Shown here: piece by piece, positions 31,021 through 39,736 of the stretch
How positions within the stretch are numbered: position 1 is the stretch's first letter
Layout of the letters: every line of letters starts with the position of its first letter
Assembly (NCBI RefSeq): GCF_003259615.1
Contig: NZ_QLLR01000026.1
Coordinates: 1 to 64,000 of the forward strand
DNA from: Pedobacter cryoconitis
Lineage (GTDB): Bacteria; Bacteroidota; Bacteroidia; Sphingobacteriales; Sphingobacteriaceae
Direction of reading: 5' to 3'
Length of the DNA: 64,000 nucleotides
Position numbers and translations under genes: made by a program
Notes under the pieces: generated by a model
What the model was told of the DNA's origin: nothing
Database searches by the model: none
Seen by the model: only the letters and a program-made list of their open reading frames with translations

Positions 31021-32301
31021 ATGCAAAACCTACCTCCATTAGCAGAACGCATGCGTCCGCAGAATCTGGACGAATATGTTGGACAACAACATTTGGTAGG
31101 ACCGGATGCCGTTTTGCGCAAAGCCATACAAAGTAGCCAGCTTCCGTCAATGATTTTCTGGGGCCCTCCCGGAGTCGGAAAAACTACTTTAGCTTATATC
31201 ATTTCTCAGACACTGGATCGTCCGTTTTTTAACCTGAGTGCAATCAATTCTGGTGTAAAAGATATTCGCGAAGTCATTGATAAGGCAGCACTATTAAAAG
31301 ATAGCTTTCTGGGTTTACCGATCTTATTTATTGATGAGATTCACAGGTTCAGCAAATCACAACAAGACAGCTTACTTGGCGCGGTAGAACGCGGACTGGT
31401 GACTTTAATTGGTGCGACCACAGAAAATCCCTCCTTCGAAGTTATTTCCGCTTTATTATCCCGCTGCCAGGTTTATATCCTGAAATCCCTGGATGAGGAA
31501 GAACTGTCTGGTTTATTGCAGACTGCAATCCGCGAAGATGTAACACTGAAGGAAAAGAAAATTACCATAAAAGAGCATGAGGCTTTAATCCGTTTATCTG
31601 GCGGTGATGCCCGGAAATTATTAAATGTTCTTGAAATTGCAGTGAACGGTATCGGTGGGGATACGATTGTGCTCACCAACGAAAATGTATTGAAACATGC
31701 ACAGCAGAACCTCGCTTTATATGATAAGGCCGGGGAACAGCATTATGATATTATCTCTGCTTTTATCAAGTCTATCAGGGGAAGCGATCCCAACGCCGCG
31801 GTCTATTGGCTGGCCAGGATGATTGAAGGTGGTGAAGATCCGCTGTTTATTGCCAGAAGGTTATTGATCCTGGCTTCTGAAGATATTGGCAATGCCAATC
31901 CGAATGCTTTATTGTTAGCAAATAATTGCTTCCAGGCGGTCAATGTAATTGGTTATCCTGAAGCCCGGATTATTCTTTCGCAGGCGGTAACTTATCTGGC
32001 TTCTTCAGTCAAAAGTAACGCATCATATGAAGCGATTAATAAAGCACAACAGCTCGTTAAACAGACTGGTAATTTACCTGTTCCGCTGCATATCAGGAAT
32101 GCACCGACTAAACTGATGAAAAACATCGGCTATGGGAAAGATTATAAATATTCTCATGGGTATGAAGGCAACTTTGCCGCACAGGAATATCTGCCTGAGC
32201 TGATCAGCGGAACTAAACTTTATGATCCCGGCCATAATCCGGCAGAAGAGAAACTCCGGGAAAAGCTGAAGCAAAACTGGAAAGATAAGTATGGTTACTA
32301 G
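31021..32301 (+). CDS. rarA: Replication-associated recombination protein A (RarA/MgsA) AAA+ ATPase
   Basis: A 426-residue AAA+ ATPase that acts at stalled replication forks. The N-terminus has PLAERMRPQNLDEYVGQQH. Walker A is GPPGVGKTTLA, Walker B is LFIDEIHRFSKSQQD, and sensor 1 is GATTENPSFEV. The C-terminal MgsA-type domain has AVYWLARMIEGGEDPLFIAR and RLLILASEDIGNANP. The last block KDYKYSHGYEGNFAAQEYLP is also conserved. The length is normal. It starts 13 bp after the DEAD-box gene's terminator. The function is secure at family level. Confidence 0.95.
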   Translation: MQNLPPLAERMRPQNLDEYVGQQHLVGPDAVLRKAIQSSQLPSMIFWGPPGVGKTTLAYIISQTLDRPFFNLSAINSGVKDIREVIDKAALLKDSFLGLPILFIDEIHRFSKSQQDSLLGAVERGLVTLIGATTENPSFEVISALLSRCQVYILKSLDEEELSGLLQTAIREDVTLKEKKITIKEHEALIRLSGGDARKLLNVLEIAVNGIGGDTIVLTNENVLKHAQQNLALYDKAGEQHYDIISAFIKSIRGSDPNAAVYWLARMIEGGEDPLFIARRLLILASEDIGNANPNALLLANNCFQAVNVIGYPEARIILSQAVTYLASSVKSNASYEAINKAQQLVKQTGNLPVPLHIRNAPTKLMKNIGYGKDYKYSHGYEGNFAAQEYLPELISGTKLYDPGHNPAEEKLREKLKQNWKDKYGY

Positions 32302-32514
32302 CTTTGATAGTGACTAAACATTTGTGCCAATTAATTATCTTTTTCAAAACAAATTGTACAGAATTGTAGTCAATTTCGATAATTTCAGACAATCTCCTGT
32401 CAGTTATACCCGGAAATTTATACAAAATCTCTGTCTTATCATAAGAAATCACAAAAAACTTACACTTGGCATCACCTTTGAGTAAATGCCCTTATAAACA
32501 ACTAATTTATTATC

Positions 32515-33195
32515 ATGATTACTTCGAAATTTAAAATAGCTGCATTCAGCATCGCTTTATCCTTAACTGCCATGGGTTTTCAAGGATGTGACAGTTTAAC
32601 AAAAACACAAAAAGGTGCTGGTATCGGTGCTGCTGCTGGTGGTGTTTTAGGTGCTATTATTGGTAAAAAAGCTGGTAACACTGCAATTGGAGCAATTTTA
32701 GGTGGTGCAATTGGTGGTACTGCAGGTGGGTTCATCGGTAAACGTATGGATAAACAAGCAGCTGAAATTCAGAATGCTATTCCAAACGCAGAAGTAGTAC
32801 GTGAAGGTGAAGGTATTATTGTAAAATTTGATAGTGGTATCTTATTCGATTTTGATAGTGCAAACTTAAAAGCACAAGCAAAAGATAACGTAAAATCATT
32901 AGCGGGATCATTGGAAAAATATCCTGATACTGAAATCAAAGTTATTGGTCATACAGACAATAAAGGTACTGAAGCTTATAACATGAGCCTTTCAGAAAGA
33001 AGAGCAGCATCTGTTAAAGCTTATGCAGTTACACAAGGTGTACCATCGTCACGTTTAACTACTGTAGGTAAAGGTTTCTCTGAACCAATTGCAGACAATG
33101 CAACTGACGCTGGAAGAGCTGCTAACCGCAGAGTTGAGATCGTTATTGTAGCGAATGATCAATTGAAAAAACAAGCGCAACAAGCTAACAACTAA
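32515..33195 (+). CDS. OmpA-family lipoprotein with glycine-zipper domain
   Basis: A 226-residue outer-membrane lipoprotein. The signal ends in LTAMGFQGCDS, with the Cys lipidated. A glycine-zipper segment (about residues 40-80, GAGIGAAAGGVLGAIIGKKA and AILGGAIGGTAGGFIG) resembles membrane-inserting zippers. The C-terminal OmpA domain (about residues 105-220) has DFDSANLKAQAKDNVKSLA, VIGHTDNKGTEAYNMSLSER and AANRRVEIVI, and binds peptidoglycan. The 213-bp gap upstream contains no recognisable gene. A terminator follows 37 bp after the stop. Confidence 0.93.
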   Translation: MITSKFKIAAFSIALSLTAMGFQGCDSLTKTQKGAGIGAAAGGVLGAIIGKKAGNTAIGAILGGAIGGTAGGFIGKRMDKQAAEIQNAIPNAEVVREGEGIIVKFDSGILFDFDSANLKAQAKDNVKSLAGSLEKYPDTEIKVIGHTDNKGTEAYNMSLSERRAASVKAYAVTQGVPSSRLTTVGKGFSEPIADNATDAGRAANRRVEIVIVANDQLKKQAQQANN

Positions 33196-33230
33196 AAAAT
33201 ATTAAGATCTACCTATTTTAATAACATAAA

Positions 33231-33262
33231 AAGCCGGAGTAATTATACTCCGGCTTTTTTTT
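33231..33262. terminator. Terminator after the OmpA lipoprotein gene
   Basis: GCCGGAGTA (33233-33241), loop ATTA, TACTCCGGC (33246-33254), then eight T. An A-run precedes it, so it can also work for the convergent gene at 33288. Confidence 0.88.
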
Positions 33263-33287
33263 GGCGATAGATTTTTTTTATCCTGTC

Positions 33288-33632
33288 TTATTGATAGATG
33301 TCTTCGAAATAATGAATAGCCAGAGATTTCAAGAGCAGCTCCTGCTCCATCATGGCAAATGAGGGAACTTGTTTCACCAGTTTCCAATGTGGCCATCCGT
33401 CCTGATCCAGACCTTCAAGCTCATAAAATCCCATTTCACTCATTAAACGGCAAGTGGCAATGTGCATCAGCTCTTCTTTTTGACGTTTGCTGTACTTTCC
33501 TGGCCCCTTACCTAATTCCTGAACGCCTATCAAAAATAACATTACCTTTAAATCAGGTATATCGGAGTCAAATTCTTCAGCAATTTTTTGCTGTAGAAGT
33601 TTCCATTTTGCGTGTATTTCTGCGGGCTTCAT
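33288..33632 (-). CDS. Conserved-looking protein of unknown function
   Basis: I do not recognise this 114-residue protein. The ATG at 33632 (MKPAEIHAKWKLLQQKI) is preferred over a TTG two codons upstream. It is soluble, helical and slightly acidic, with FLIGVQELGKGPGKYSKRQK, a segment LMHIATCRLMSEMGFYELEG and a Trp-rich stretch (DGWPHWKLVK). There is no signal peptide and no catalytic motif. It lies convergent to the OmpA lipoprotein and divergent from the oxidoreductase. Coding is supported by its codon-length stability and its compact single-gene layout. Confidence 0.7.
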   Translation of the reverse strand: MKPAEIHAKWKLLQQKIAEEFDSDIPDLKVMLFLIGVQELGKGPGKYSKRQKEELMHIATCRLMSEMGFYELEGLDQDGWPHWKLVKQVPSFAMMEQELLLKSLAIHYFEDIYQ

Positions 33633-33765
33633 ACACAAAGATAAAAAATATAAGAGCCTGCTTCCTATTTATTGAATAAATACAAAGAGTTAAACGGTTT
33701 ATGACAATATTATTAAAACATCAATTTTTTGATTGACTAATTTAGCTGCTCAAATAGAGCAATTG

Positions 33766-34782
33766 ATGACTAAAGTAATCTCGACTGGCCTGATGGCCTA
33801 CGGCATGTCCGGCAAAATATTTCACGGCCCTTTTCTGACTGCACATCAGGGGTTTAAACTGCATGCAGTTACGGAACGGAATCAAAAAAATGCAGAGAAA
33901 GATTTCGCCGGTATCATCAGTTATGATAGCACTGACGAATTGCTAAATGACAAAGAGATTGACCTGATCGTTATCAATACGCCTAATAACACGCATTATG
34001 AGTATGCTAAACAAGCATTGCATGCGGGTAAACATATTTTGGTGGAAAAGCCATTCGCAGCCACTTCTGCAGAAGCTATCGAAATCTTTAAATTAGCTGA
34101 ATCTCTGGGCAAAAAGGTGTTCGTTTACCAGAACCGCAGATGGGACAGCGATTTTACAGCCGTAAAAAACATCATTAAAAGTGATAAACTGGGTAAATTG
34201 TCAGAGGTCCACTTCCGGTTTGACAGGTATAAAGCAAGTATCGGTGTAAAAAGCTTTAAAGAAGAGCCGATTGCAGCCAGTGGTTTACAGTATGACCTTG
34301 GGCCGCATTTAGTAGATCAGGCGATCAGTATTTTTGGCAAACCGCTATCATTTCATAAGGTATTAGGTAAAAACAGGGAAAATACACAGGTAGATGATTT
34401 CTTCTCGATCCATTTGAGTTATCCGGATAGTTTGAATGTTTTTGTACATGCCAATATGATGGTGACTGATATTCAGCCTTCTTTTGTACTGCATGGAAAA
34501 AACGGGAGTTTTATTAAAGAACGGGCGGATGTACAGGAAGAACAATTGTTAAAGGGAATTAAGCCCAATGAGCCTGGTTTTGGAATTGAAGCCAAGGGAA
34601 AAGAAGCGGTATTAACTTTAATCAGTGAGAGTGGAGAAAGAACAAAACGTTTGGTTCCTTCTAAACCTGCCAGTTATATTTCCTTATTTGAAGCAGTTTA
34701 TCAGGCACTGGTCCATAAAGAAGTTTATCCGATACAAGAAGAAGAGATCCTGGCTCAGCTTGAAATCCTGGAGGCAGAATAA
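33766..34782 (+). CDS. Gfo/Idh/MocA-family oxidoreductase
   Basis: A 338-residue NAD(P)-dependent dehydrogenase. The ATG at 33766 is chosen over a TTG at 33733, because the Rossmann motif GLMAYGMSGKIFHGPFLT follows directly. The N-terminal domain has LIVINTPNNTHYEYAKQAL and HILVEKPFAATSAEA, which holds the catalytic Lys of the family (EKP). The C-terminal alpha/beta domain contains YDLGPHLVDQAISIFG, with His-Leu-Val-Asp at the substrate pocket. The substrate is probably a sugar or inositol derivative and is unknown. It overlaps the downstream peptidase gene by 1 bp. Confidence 0.9.
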   Translation: MTKVISTGLMAYGMSGKIFHGPFLTAHQGFKLHAVTERNQKNAEKDFAGIISYDSTDELLNDKEIDLIVINTPNNTHYEYAKQALHAGKHILVEKPFAATSAEAIEIFKLAESLGKKVFVYQNRRWDSDFTAVKNIIKSDKLGKLSEVHFRFDRYKASIGVKSFKEEPIAASGLQYDLGPHLVDQAISIFGKPLSFHKVLGKNRENTQVDDFFSIHLSYPDSLNVFVHANMMVTDIQPSFVLHGKNGSFIKERADVQEEQLLKGIKPNEPGFGIEAKGKEAVLTLISESGERTKRLVPSKPASYISLFEAVYQALVHKEVYPIQEEEILAQLEILEAE

Positions 34783-35561
34783 TGATGCCTTACCTGATCT
34801 TACTCGCCGCCTTTATAGTTGCACTATATTTCATTTTCCGCAGTAAAAAAACTAAACAAGTTTCACAAAATGCGATGAATGAAACTGACAGGCAGCTTTT
34901 GCTGAGTCACGTGGCTTATTATCAGCATTTAGACCAGGATAACCGTTTAAAGTTTGAGCAAATGCTGCTGGACTTCTTAAGTTATGTGCGTGTGGAAGGT
35001 ATAGACCTTGTGCCTGATGCCACAGATCGTTTATTAATTGCATCGAGTGCAATTATTCCGGTTTTTGGATTCGGGCAATGGAAGTATCAGAATCTCCATG
35101 CTGTAATTTTATACCCTGATACTTTTAATAAAGACTTTCAGTTTGAAGGTGGTGACCGGAATATTCTTGGAATGGTCGGTACGGGCTATATGAACGGACA
35201 AATGATTTTATCCCGCTCTGCGTTATTGGAAGGATTTTCTATCAGTACAGATAAGGAGAATACTGCGATCCATGAGTTTGTACACTTACTGGATAAATCG
35301 GACGGGGCAACAGATGGTATTCCTGAAAACCTGATGCCGCATCAGTATATTATTCCGTGGGTAAAAATGATCCACCAGGAAATCAGCAGGATTGAGGCTG
35401 GTAAATCAGATATTAATCCGTATGCGGTGACCAATGAAGCTGAATTCCTTGCAGTAGTGTCAGAATATTTCTTTGAAAAGCCAGCGCAGTTCAAAGAGAA
35501 ACACCCTGAGCTGTATCAGATCCTTGCCGCAACTTTCTCACAAGATCCGGTAAAGAAATAA
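34782..35561 (+). CDS. MtfA-like zinc metallopeptidase (M90 family)
   Basis: A 259-residue protein with one N-terminal membrane helix (LILLAAFIVALYFIF) and a cytoplasmic or periplasmic domain. The zinc motif HEFVHLLD with a downstream acidic residue (DKSDGATDG) lies near residues 167-182. NEAEFLAVVSEYFFEKPAQF supplies the third ligand region. This is the DgsA anti-repressor MtfA fold (M90). MtfA in Enterobacteria binds a glucose-PTS repressor, which has no equivalent here, so the role is open. It overlaps the oxidoreductase stop by 1 bp. Confidence 0.88.
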   Translation: MMPYLILLAAFIVALYFIFRSKKTKQVSQNAMNETDRQLLLSHVAYYQHLDQDNRLKFEQMLLDFLSYVRVEGIDLVPDATDRLLIASSAIIPVFGFGQWKYQNLHAVILYPDTFNKDFQFEGGDRNILGMVGTGYMNGQMILSRSALLEGFSISTDKENTAIHEFVHLLDKSDGATDGIPENLMPHQYIIPWVKMIHQEISRIEAGKSDINPYAVTNEAEFLAVVSEYFFEKPAQFKEKHPELYQILAATFSQDPVKK

Positions 35562-35565
35562 ATGG

Positions 35566-35587
35566 AGAACCTGCCTGGGCAGGTTCT
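35566..35587. terminator. Hairpin between the convergent MtfA-like and hydrolase genes
   Basis: AGAACCTGCC (35566-35575) is complementary to GGCAGGTTCT (35578-35587), so a stem of 8 or 9 bp with a small loop can form. No long T-run follows, so terminator function is only moderately supported. Confidence 0.5.
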
Positions 35588-35599
35588 TATAATTTGTTC

Positions 35600-36589
35600 T
35601 TATAACCCGCCCAATAAAGCAACTGTAAATTCTGTAGGGACTTCCAGGTGAGGAATATGGCCACTACCATCAAATTCAATCAGCTTGGCGTTAGGTATCC
35701 TGCCTGCAATCTGTTTTCCGAGTACTTTGTACTGTCCATGCAATGCTTGTTGCTGAGGGCTTAATAAGCCTTTACCAACTATCGTTTTATCTTCTTTACC
35801 AATAAACAGAATTGTTGGAACTGTGATGTTCTGGAACTCATAAACCACTGGCTGTTCGTAGATCATTGTAAAGGTCATTGCTGCTACTTTTGCCCAGCGC
35901 GCGTAGTCCGAACTGAAAGTCACTCCCGCACCTATTCTGACTAATTCATCATATTCAGGTTTCCACACGGTGAAGTAAGAGCTTTGATAGTATTTTTTGA
36001 TACTTTCTGCCGTAGCTTTCAATTCTGTTTTATATTGTTCTTCTGTGGTTACATAAGGGACAAAGGCGCGGTAATCTTCCAGCCCGATAGGGTTTTCCAG
36101 CAATAGTTTTTCTGTAGTCTGCGGATACATCAGCGCAAACCGGGTGGCTAACATCCCTCCCATAGAATGGCCGAGGATATTTGCTTTCTGAATACCTAAG
36201 GTATCCAACAATGCTTTATTCCAGCGCGCAAGCTGATGAAAGCTGTAATGAATAAATGGTTTGGAAGATTTACCAAATCCGATCTGATCAGGAACAACAA
36301 CCCTGAATCCTCTGCCGGTTAAAGCCTTGATTACATTAGTCCAGTAATATCCGCCAAAGTTTTTACCATGAAATAAAACTACTGTCCTGCCATTTGCATT
36401 TTGTACAGGTGCAATATCCATATAGGCCATCTTAATATCTTGTCCTTCGGTATGGATAGGAAAGTATTTTACCGGGTAAGGATATTTTACATTTTCCAGG
36501 GTAATAGACAGGGTATCTGCCTGTTGTGCAGATGCAGAAAAAGACAGACAAAATAAAAGGATTGCTGGCAGCAGTAGTTTTTTGAACAT
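35600..36589 (-). CDS. Secreted alpha/beta-fold hydrolase
   Basis: A 329-residue hydrolase with a Sec signal peptide (KLLLPAILLFCLSFSASAQQ). The nucleophile is Ser142 in LGHSMGGM, the oxyanion region is VLFHGKNFGGYYWTN, the acid is Asp in FIGKEDKTIVG, and the His is in FDGSGHIPHLE. The overall form is that of a haloalkane dehalogenase or epoxide hydrolase-like serine hydrolase. The substrate is unknown. It acts in the periplasm or on the cell surface. It lies downstream of the TonB receptor but is separated from it by a terminator. Confidence 0.87.
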   Translation of the reverse strand: MFKKLLLPAILLFCLSFSASAQQADTLSITLENVKYPYPVKYFPIHTEGQDIKMAYMDIAPVQNANGRTVVLFHGKNFGGYYWTNVIKALTGRGFRVVVPDQIGFGKSSKPFIHYSFHQLARWNKALLDTLGIQKANILGHSMGGMLATRFALMYPQTTEKLLLENPIGLEDYRAFVPYVTTEEQYKTELKATAESIKKYYQSSYFTVWKPEYDELVRIGAGVTFSSDYARWAKVAAMTFTMIYEQPVVYEFQNITVPTILFIGKEDKTIVGKGLLSPQQQALHGQYKVLGKQIAGRIPNAKLIEFDGSGHIPHLEVPTEFTVALLGGL

Positions 36590-36663
36590 ATAATCTCAAT
36601 CGTTTAGTACCTACAAACAAAGCAGGAAGTTGAAAGTTCTAAAACTAACGATTATTTTACAAG

Positions 36664-36695
36664 AAAACCCCGTTCCTTAACAGGAAGCGGGGTTT
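36664..36695 (-). terminator. Terminator after the TonB-dependent receptor
   Basis: AAACCCCGTTCCT (36665-36677), loop TAAC, AGGAAGCGGGGTTT (36682-36695) with a small bulge. It lies 42 bp after the receptor stop on the minus strand. Confidence 0.75.
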
Positions 36696-36736
36696 CGTTA
36701 CAAACGTGTGTGTGTTTATTTGTGGTGTGTTGTGTG

Positions 36737-39055
36737 CTATTTTTTCAACGTAAATGGAAGCGTTACACCAAAAGTGATACTGCGTCCCATGTTGTAAATA
36801 CCCAAAGTTGGGTCTTCATCACTTAATCTTCCTGGTTTAAAACGGCTCAGGTGATCATAGTAAGCTTTATTTAATAAGTTCTTACCAGCTGCATAAATCG
36901 TGATGTCCTGGTTTTTACTTAGTTTCAACGTTGTTCCAATAGCAGCGTTTAACAAGGTATAACCTGAAGTTGGCTGCTCAAAGCTATCAATCTTGGTTTG
37001 TTTAAAGTAGTTATCAATTCCTACAGAAACATAAGAATGAGAAGTACCGGCAAGAGTTGGCTCAAAACGTAATTCGTTATGTAAAGTAGCTGCAGGAATA
37101 AATGGAAGTGATTGTTTAGTGGTACGGTTTGTTGCCCTGGTATAAGAGAATCCATTCTCAAAGTGGATAAAACTAACCGGGTGTAAAGTTAACGATGCTT
37201 CTATACCACGTAAAAAGGCATTATTCTGTACAAAGTTGTACACAGGGAAAGGCCTGTCATCTACAACTTTAGTTGTTCCGTCTGTGTTATAATAAATATA
37301 ATCATTGATAAAATTGGCGAAACCACCCAAACTCGCGCTTACGTATTGATTTTGATAATCAAAGGAAGCATCAAACTGATAACTCTTCTCTGGTTTAAGA
37401 TTTGGATTACCTACTTCGTAACGGAATACACCTTCATGTACGCCATTAGAGGCCAGTTCTGCAATATTCGGTGCTCTGAAAGCACTTCCTGCATTTGCTT
37501 TAAAACTAAAAGCCTCATTAAATTCGTGGGTATACCCTAAGGCTCCGGTAATGTGAGAGAATTTATTGCTGAATGCAGGATAGTTTGATTCCCCGCTAAA
37601 CTCTTTACCCGTCATTTTTCTATGGTCAAAACGCACACCTGCATTAAAGGTATCATCATCCCATGTTTTTTTAACAAAAGCAAAACCACCGAATGCCTGC
37701 GTATCAAAATCAGGGATCAATTGTTCACTGCCAGTCGTATTTAAGCTATGGATATATTCTCCGGAAACACCAATAACCGGTGCCCAGCCATTCACTTCTT
37801 TGAACGAATATTTAAGGTCATAACTGTATGTATAACTGTTCAGGAATAAATCAGGACCTGCATCAGCCTCACCCAGTTCTCTGCGCAAATTGTGCTGATA
37901 ACCCAGGGTTGCTTTCAAACTGCCTTCCCCTAAAAGAATATTACTGTTTAACGCGATTTTATAGTGACGTACGTCTTGTTTAGGATAAGCTACTGTTCTG
38001 TCTTTATTTTGTGCATCAGAAAAAGGGTTACCGTCAGCATCAACCAGCTGACCTGCATCGTTTCTTACGGGATCATAAAAACCAATATTAGTACGGAAAA
38101 CAGAAGCGTCTAAATGCGCATATCCCCATTTTTTATTCAATCCAACCTGTCCTTCAAAGTTAGTCTCATTGAAACCTGAATTCGGGACATATTCTGTTGG
38201 TGTTTTATAAGAATAAGCATTTTTGTAAGATCCGCGTGCTTTGTAGATGAAGCCATTTTCATTTCCCTGCAACATTAATGAATTACCGGTCATTCCATTG
38301 TTGGTAGAATAATTCGTCAGAAATTCACCCCTTAAAGTTCCTTCAGGTGCTGGTAATCCATCCAGGATATTGATAACCCCGCCCAAAGCGTCTGAGCCGT
38401 ACATTAAACTGGCAGGGCCTCTTAGAATTTCTACACGGTCTGCACTATACTGATCGATTTCAATTCCATGTTCGTCTCCCCATTGCTGTCCTTGTTGTTT
38501 TACACCGTCATTTAAAGTAACGACACGGTTATAACTCAGACCGCGGATAACTGGTTTTGAAATTGCCGGCCCCGTAGTAATCTGAGACACGCCCGGTACA
38601 CGCGAAATCGCATCCATCAGGTTCGTAGACGGACGGTATAATAAATCTGCTTTACTTACAGTAGTGACAGAGGTCGAGTTTTTACGGTTATCAGAACTGG
38701 ATGCTGAACCGGTAATAACCACTTCTCTGCCTTCGATCACGCTTGGCTGTAAAGCGAATTCAAGATTTCCGGGGTTTGAAAAGTCAATTAATTGTGTGAT
38801 TGTTCTATACCCGATATAACTAACCTGAACAAGGAAGCGTCCGTGTGCAGGTGCATTCTTGAAGATAAATTCTCCATTTTGGTTAGTGATTGCAGAGGTG
38901 CGTAAATCAGGAATAGTGATTGAAGCACCTGGTAATGGTGTTTTAGTTTGAGCGTCAATAATTTTGCCTTTAAATTCAGCTACATCAGCCGCAAATGTGC
39001 TGGTAAAAATAAAAGCAGAAAGTAGTACAACTAGTAATAGATGTATCTTTTTCAT
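36737..39055 (-). CDS. TonB-dependent outer-membrane receptor
   Basis: A 772-residue receptor. A signal peptide (LLLVVLLSAFIFTSTFAAD) is followed by a carboxypeptidase-regulatory-like domain (about residues 27-105, GKIIDAQTKTPLPGASITIP). The plug domain (about residues 120-230) has MDAISRVPGVSQIT, VIRGLSYNRVVTLNDG and LRGPASLMYGSDALGGVINI. The 22-strand beta-barrel ends in ITFGVTLPFTLKK. It is not a SusC-type protein, since no SusD follows. A small His/Cys-rich protein lies directly upstream on the same strand, which suggests a metal or metallophore substrate. Its leader has a degenerate copy of the structured repeat. Confidence 0.93.
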   Translation of the reverse strand: MKKIHLLLVVLLSAFIFTSTFAADVAEFKGKIIDAQTKTPLPGASITIPDLRTSAITNQNGEFIFKNAPAHGRFLVQVSYIGYRTITQLIDFSNPGNLEFALQPSVIEGREVVITGSASSSDNRKNSTSVTTVSKADLLYRPSTNLMDAISRVPGVSQITTGPAISKPVIRGLSYNRVVTLNDGVKQQGQQWGDEHGIEIDQYSADRVEILRGPASLMYGSDALGGVINILDGLPAPEGTLRGEFLTNYSTNNGMTGNSLMLQGNENGFIYKARGSYKNAYSYKTPTEYVPNSGFNETNFEGQVGLNKKWGYAHLDASVFRTNIGFYDPVRNDAGQLVDADGNPFSDAQNKDRTVAYPKQDVRHYKIALNSNILLGEGSLKATLGYQHNLRRELGEADAGPDLFLNSYTYSYDLKYSFKEVNGWAPVIGVSGEYIHSLNTTGSEQLIPDFDTQAFGGFAFVKKTWDDDTFNAGVRFDHRKMTGKEFSGESNYPAFSNKFSHITGALGYTHEFNEAFSFKANAGSAFRAPNIAELASNGVHEGVFRYEVGNPNLKPEKSYQFDASFDYQNQYVSASLGGFANFINDYIYYNTDGTTKVVDDRPFPVYNFVQNNAFLRGIEASLTLHPVSFIHFENGFSYTRATNRTTKQSLPFIPAATLHNELRFEPTLAGTSHSYVSVGIDNYFKQTKIDSFEQPTSGYTLLNAAIGTTLKLSKNQDITIYAAGKNLLNKAYYDHLSRFKPGRLSDEDPTLGIYNMGRSITFGVTLPFTLKK

Positions 39056-39113
39056 ATGTCTGTATGGTGTTTTTTATACGAAGCATTCCTGAGCCGGAGC
39101 CCATTCAGGTTTC
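39056..39113 (-). repeat. Degenerate leader repeat copy before the TonB receptor
   Basis: In RNA sense, GAAACCTGA (39113 to 39105) precedes a 12-nt loop, TCAGGAATGCTTC (39092 to 39080) and a tail GTATAAAAAACACC, then the receptor ATGAAA. CCTGA pairs with TCAGG, and GAA with TTC. The tail and spacing resemble the clear units at 5120, 13309 and 57279, but the ATG and the 3' arm are altered. This could be a decayed copy or chance. Confidence 0.35.
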
Positions 39114-39199
39114 CTGATCAAATGTGTGTCTCTTTTGGATAATATTGCCTGAAGCCGTCCGGGTAAAACCCATCAATGCCAGCAATCAATTAGAATTGT

Positions 39200-39544
39200 C
39201 TATACCTGGGCTGCAGGGGGCCCGCGAAGAGAAGTACTGATCAATGCAGTATAACAAGCACCTGTTAAAGCATAGTTTTTCACTATGGCTTTACTTTCCA
39301 GTGTGGCCTGATAAGCTACTGCAGTCGTATAATAGTCTTTTTCGAAATGTGCGGAACAGATCAGACAGTTGTGTCTTTCGCTGCCCACGTGAAACTTATG
39401 CAAACATTCTTTACCGTCTTTAACGCAATAGTCTGGCTGCTCTTCATGATGATGAAGAGAGCTCCAGGGCGTAAGTGCAATGGCAAAAACCATCAACAGT
39501 AACGTCGCGAAAATCCGGCTGATATGTAAGCGTTTGTTGTTCAA
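39200..39544 (-). CDS. Small His/Cys-rich secreted protein, DUF2946-like
   Basis: A 114-residue protein with a TTG start immediately after an in-frame stop. The signal or anchor is ISRIFATLLLMVFAIALTPW. It has a metal-ligand-rich part: SLHHHEEQPDYC, CLHKFHVG and CLICSAHFEKDY. The C-terminus is LRGPPAAQV, similar to the RGPP ending of DUF2946 proteins that accompany copper or other metal uptake genes. It lies 144 bp upstream of the TonB receptor on the same strand. A metal-binding or assembly role for the receptor is inference. Confidence 0.6.
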   Translation of the reverse strand: MNNKRLHISRIFATLLLMVFAIALTPWSSLHHHEEQPDYCVKDGKECLHKFHVGSERHNCLICSAHFEKDYYTTAVAYQATLESKAIVKNYALTGACYTALISTSLRGPPAAQV

Positions 39545-39736
39545 TTAGACACAAAAGTAATCAAATCTGCACAATTCAGGTAATCTTCCGGTAACATTGC
39601 TTTGATATAGCATAAATTATATGACAAATTCATCCGCCGATATGTCATCCGAATGCCCTTATTCAGTCACACGCCGTTTCAATAACGCATTTGGAAAACT
39701 ATTCTAAGCTATAAATCGTTATTTAAAGAAAAACGT

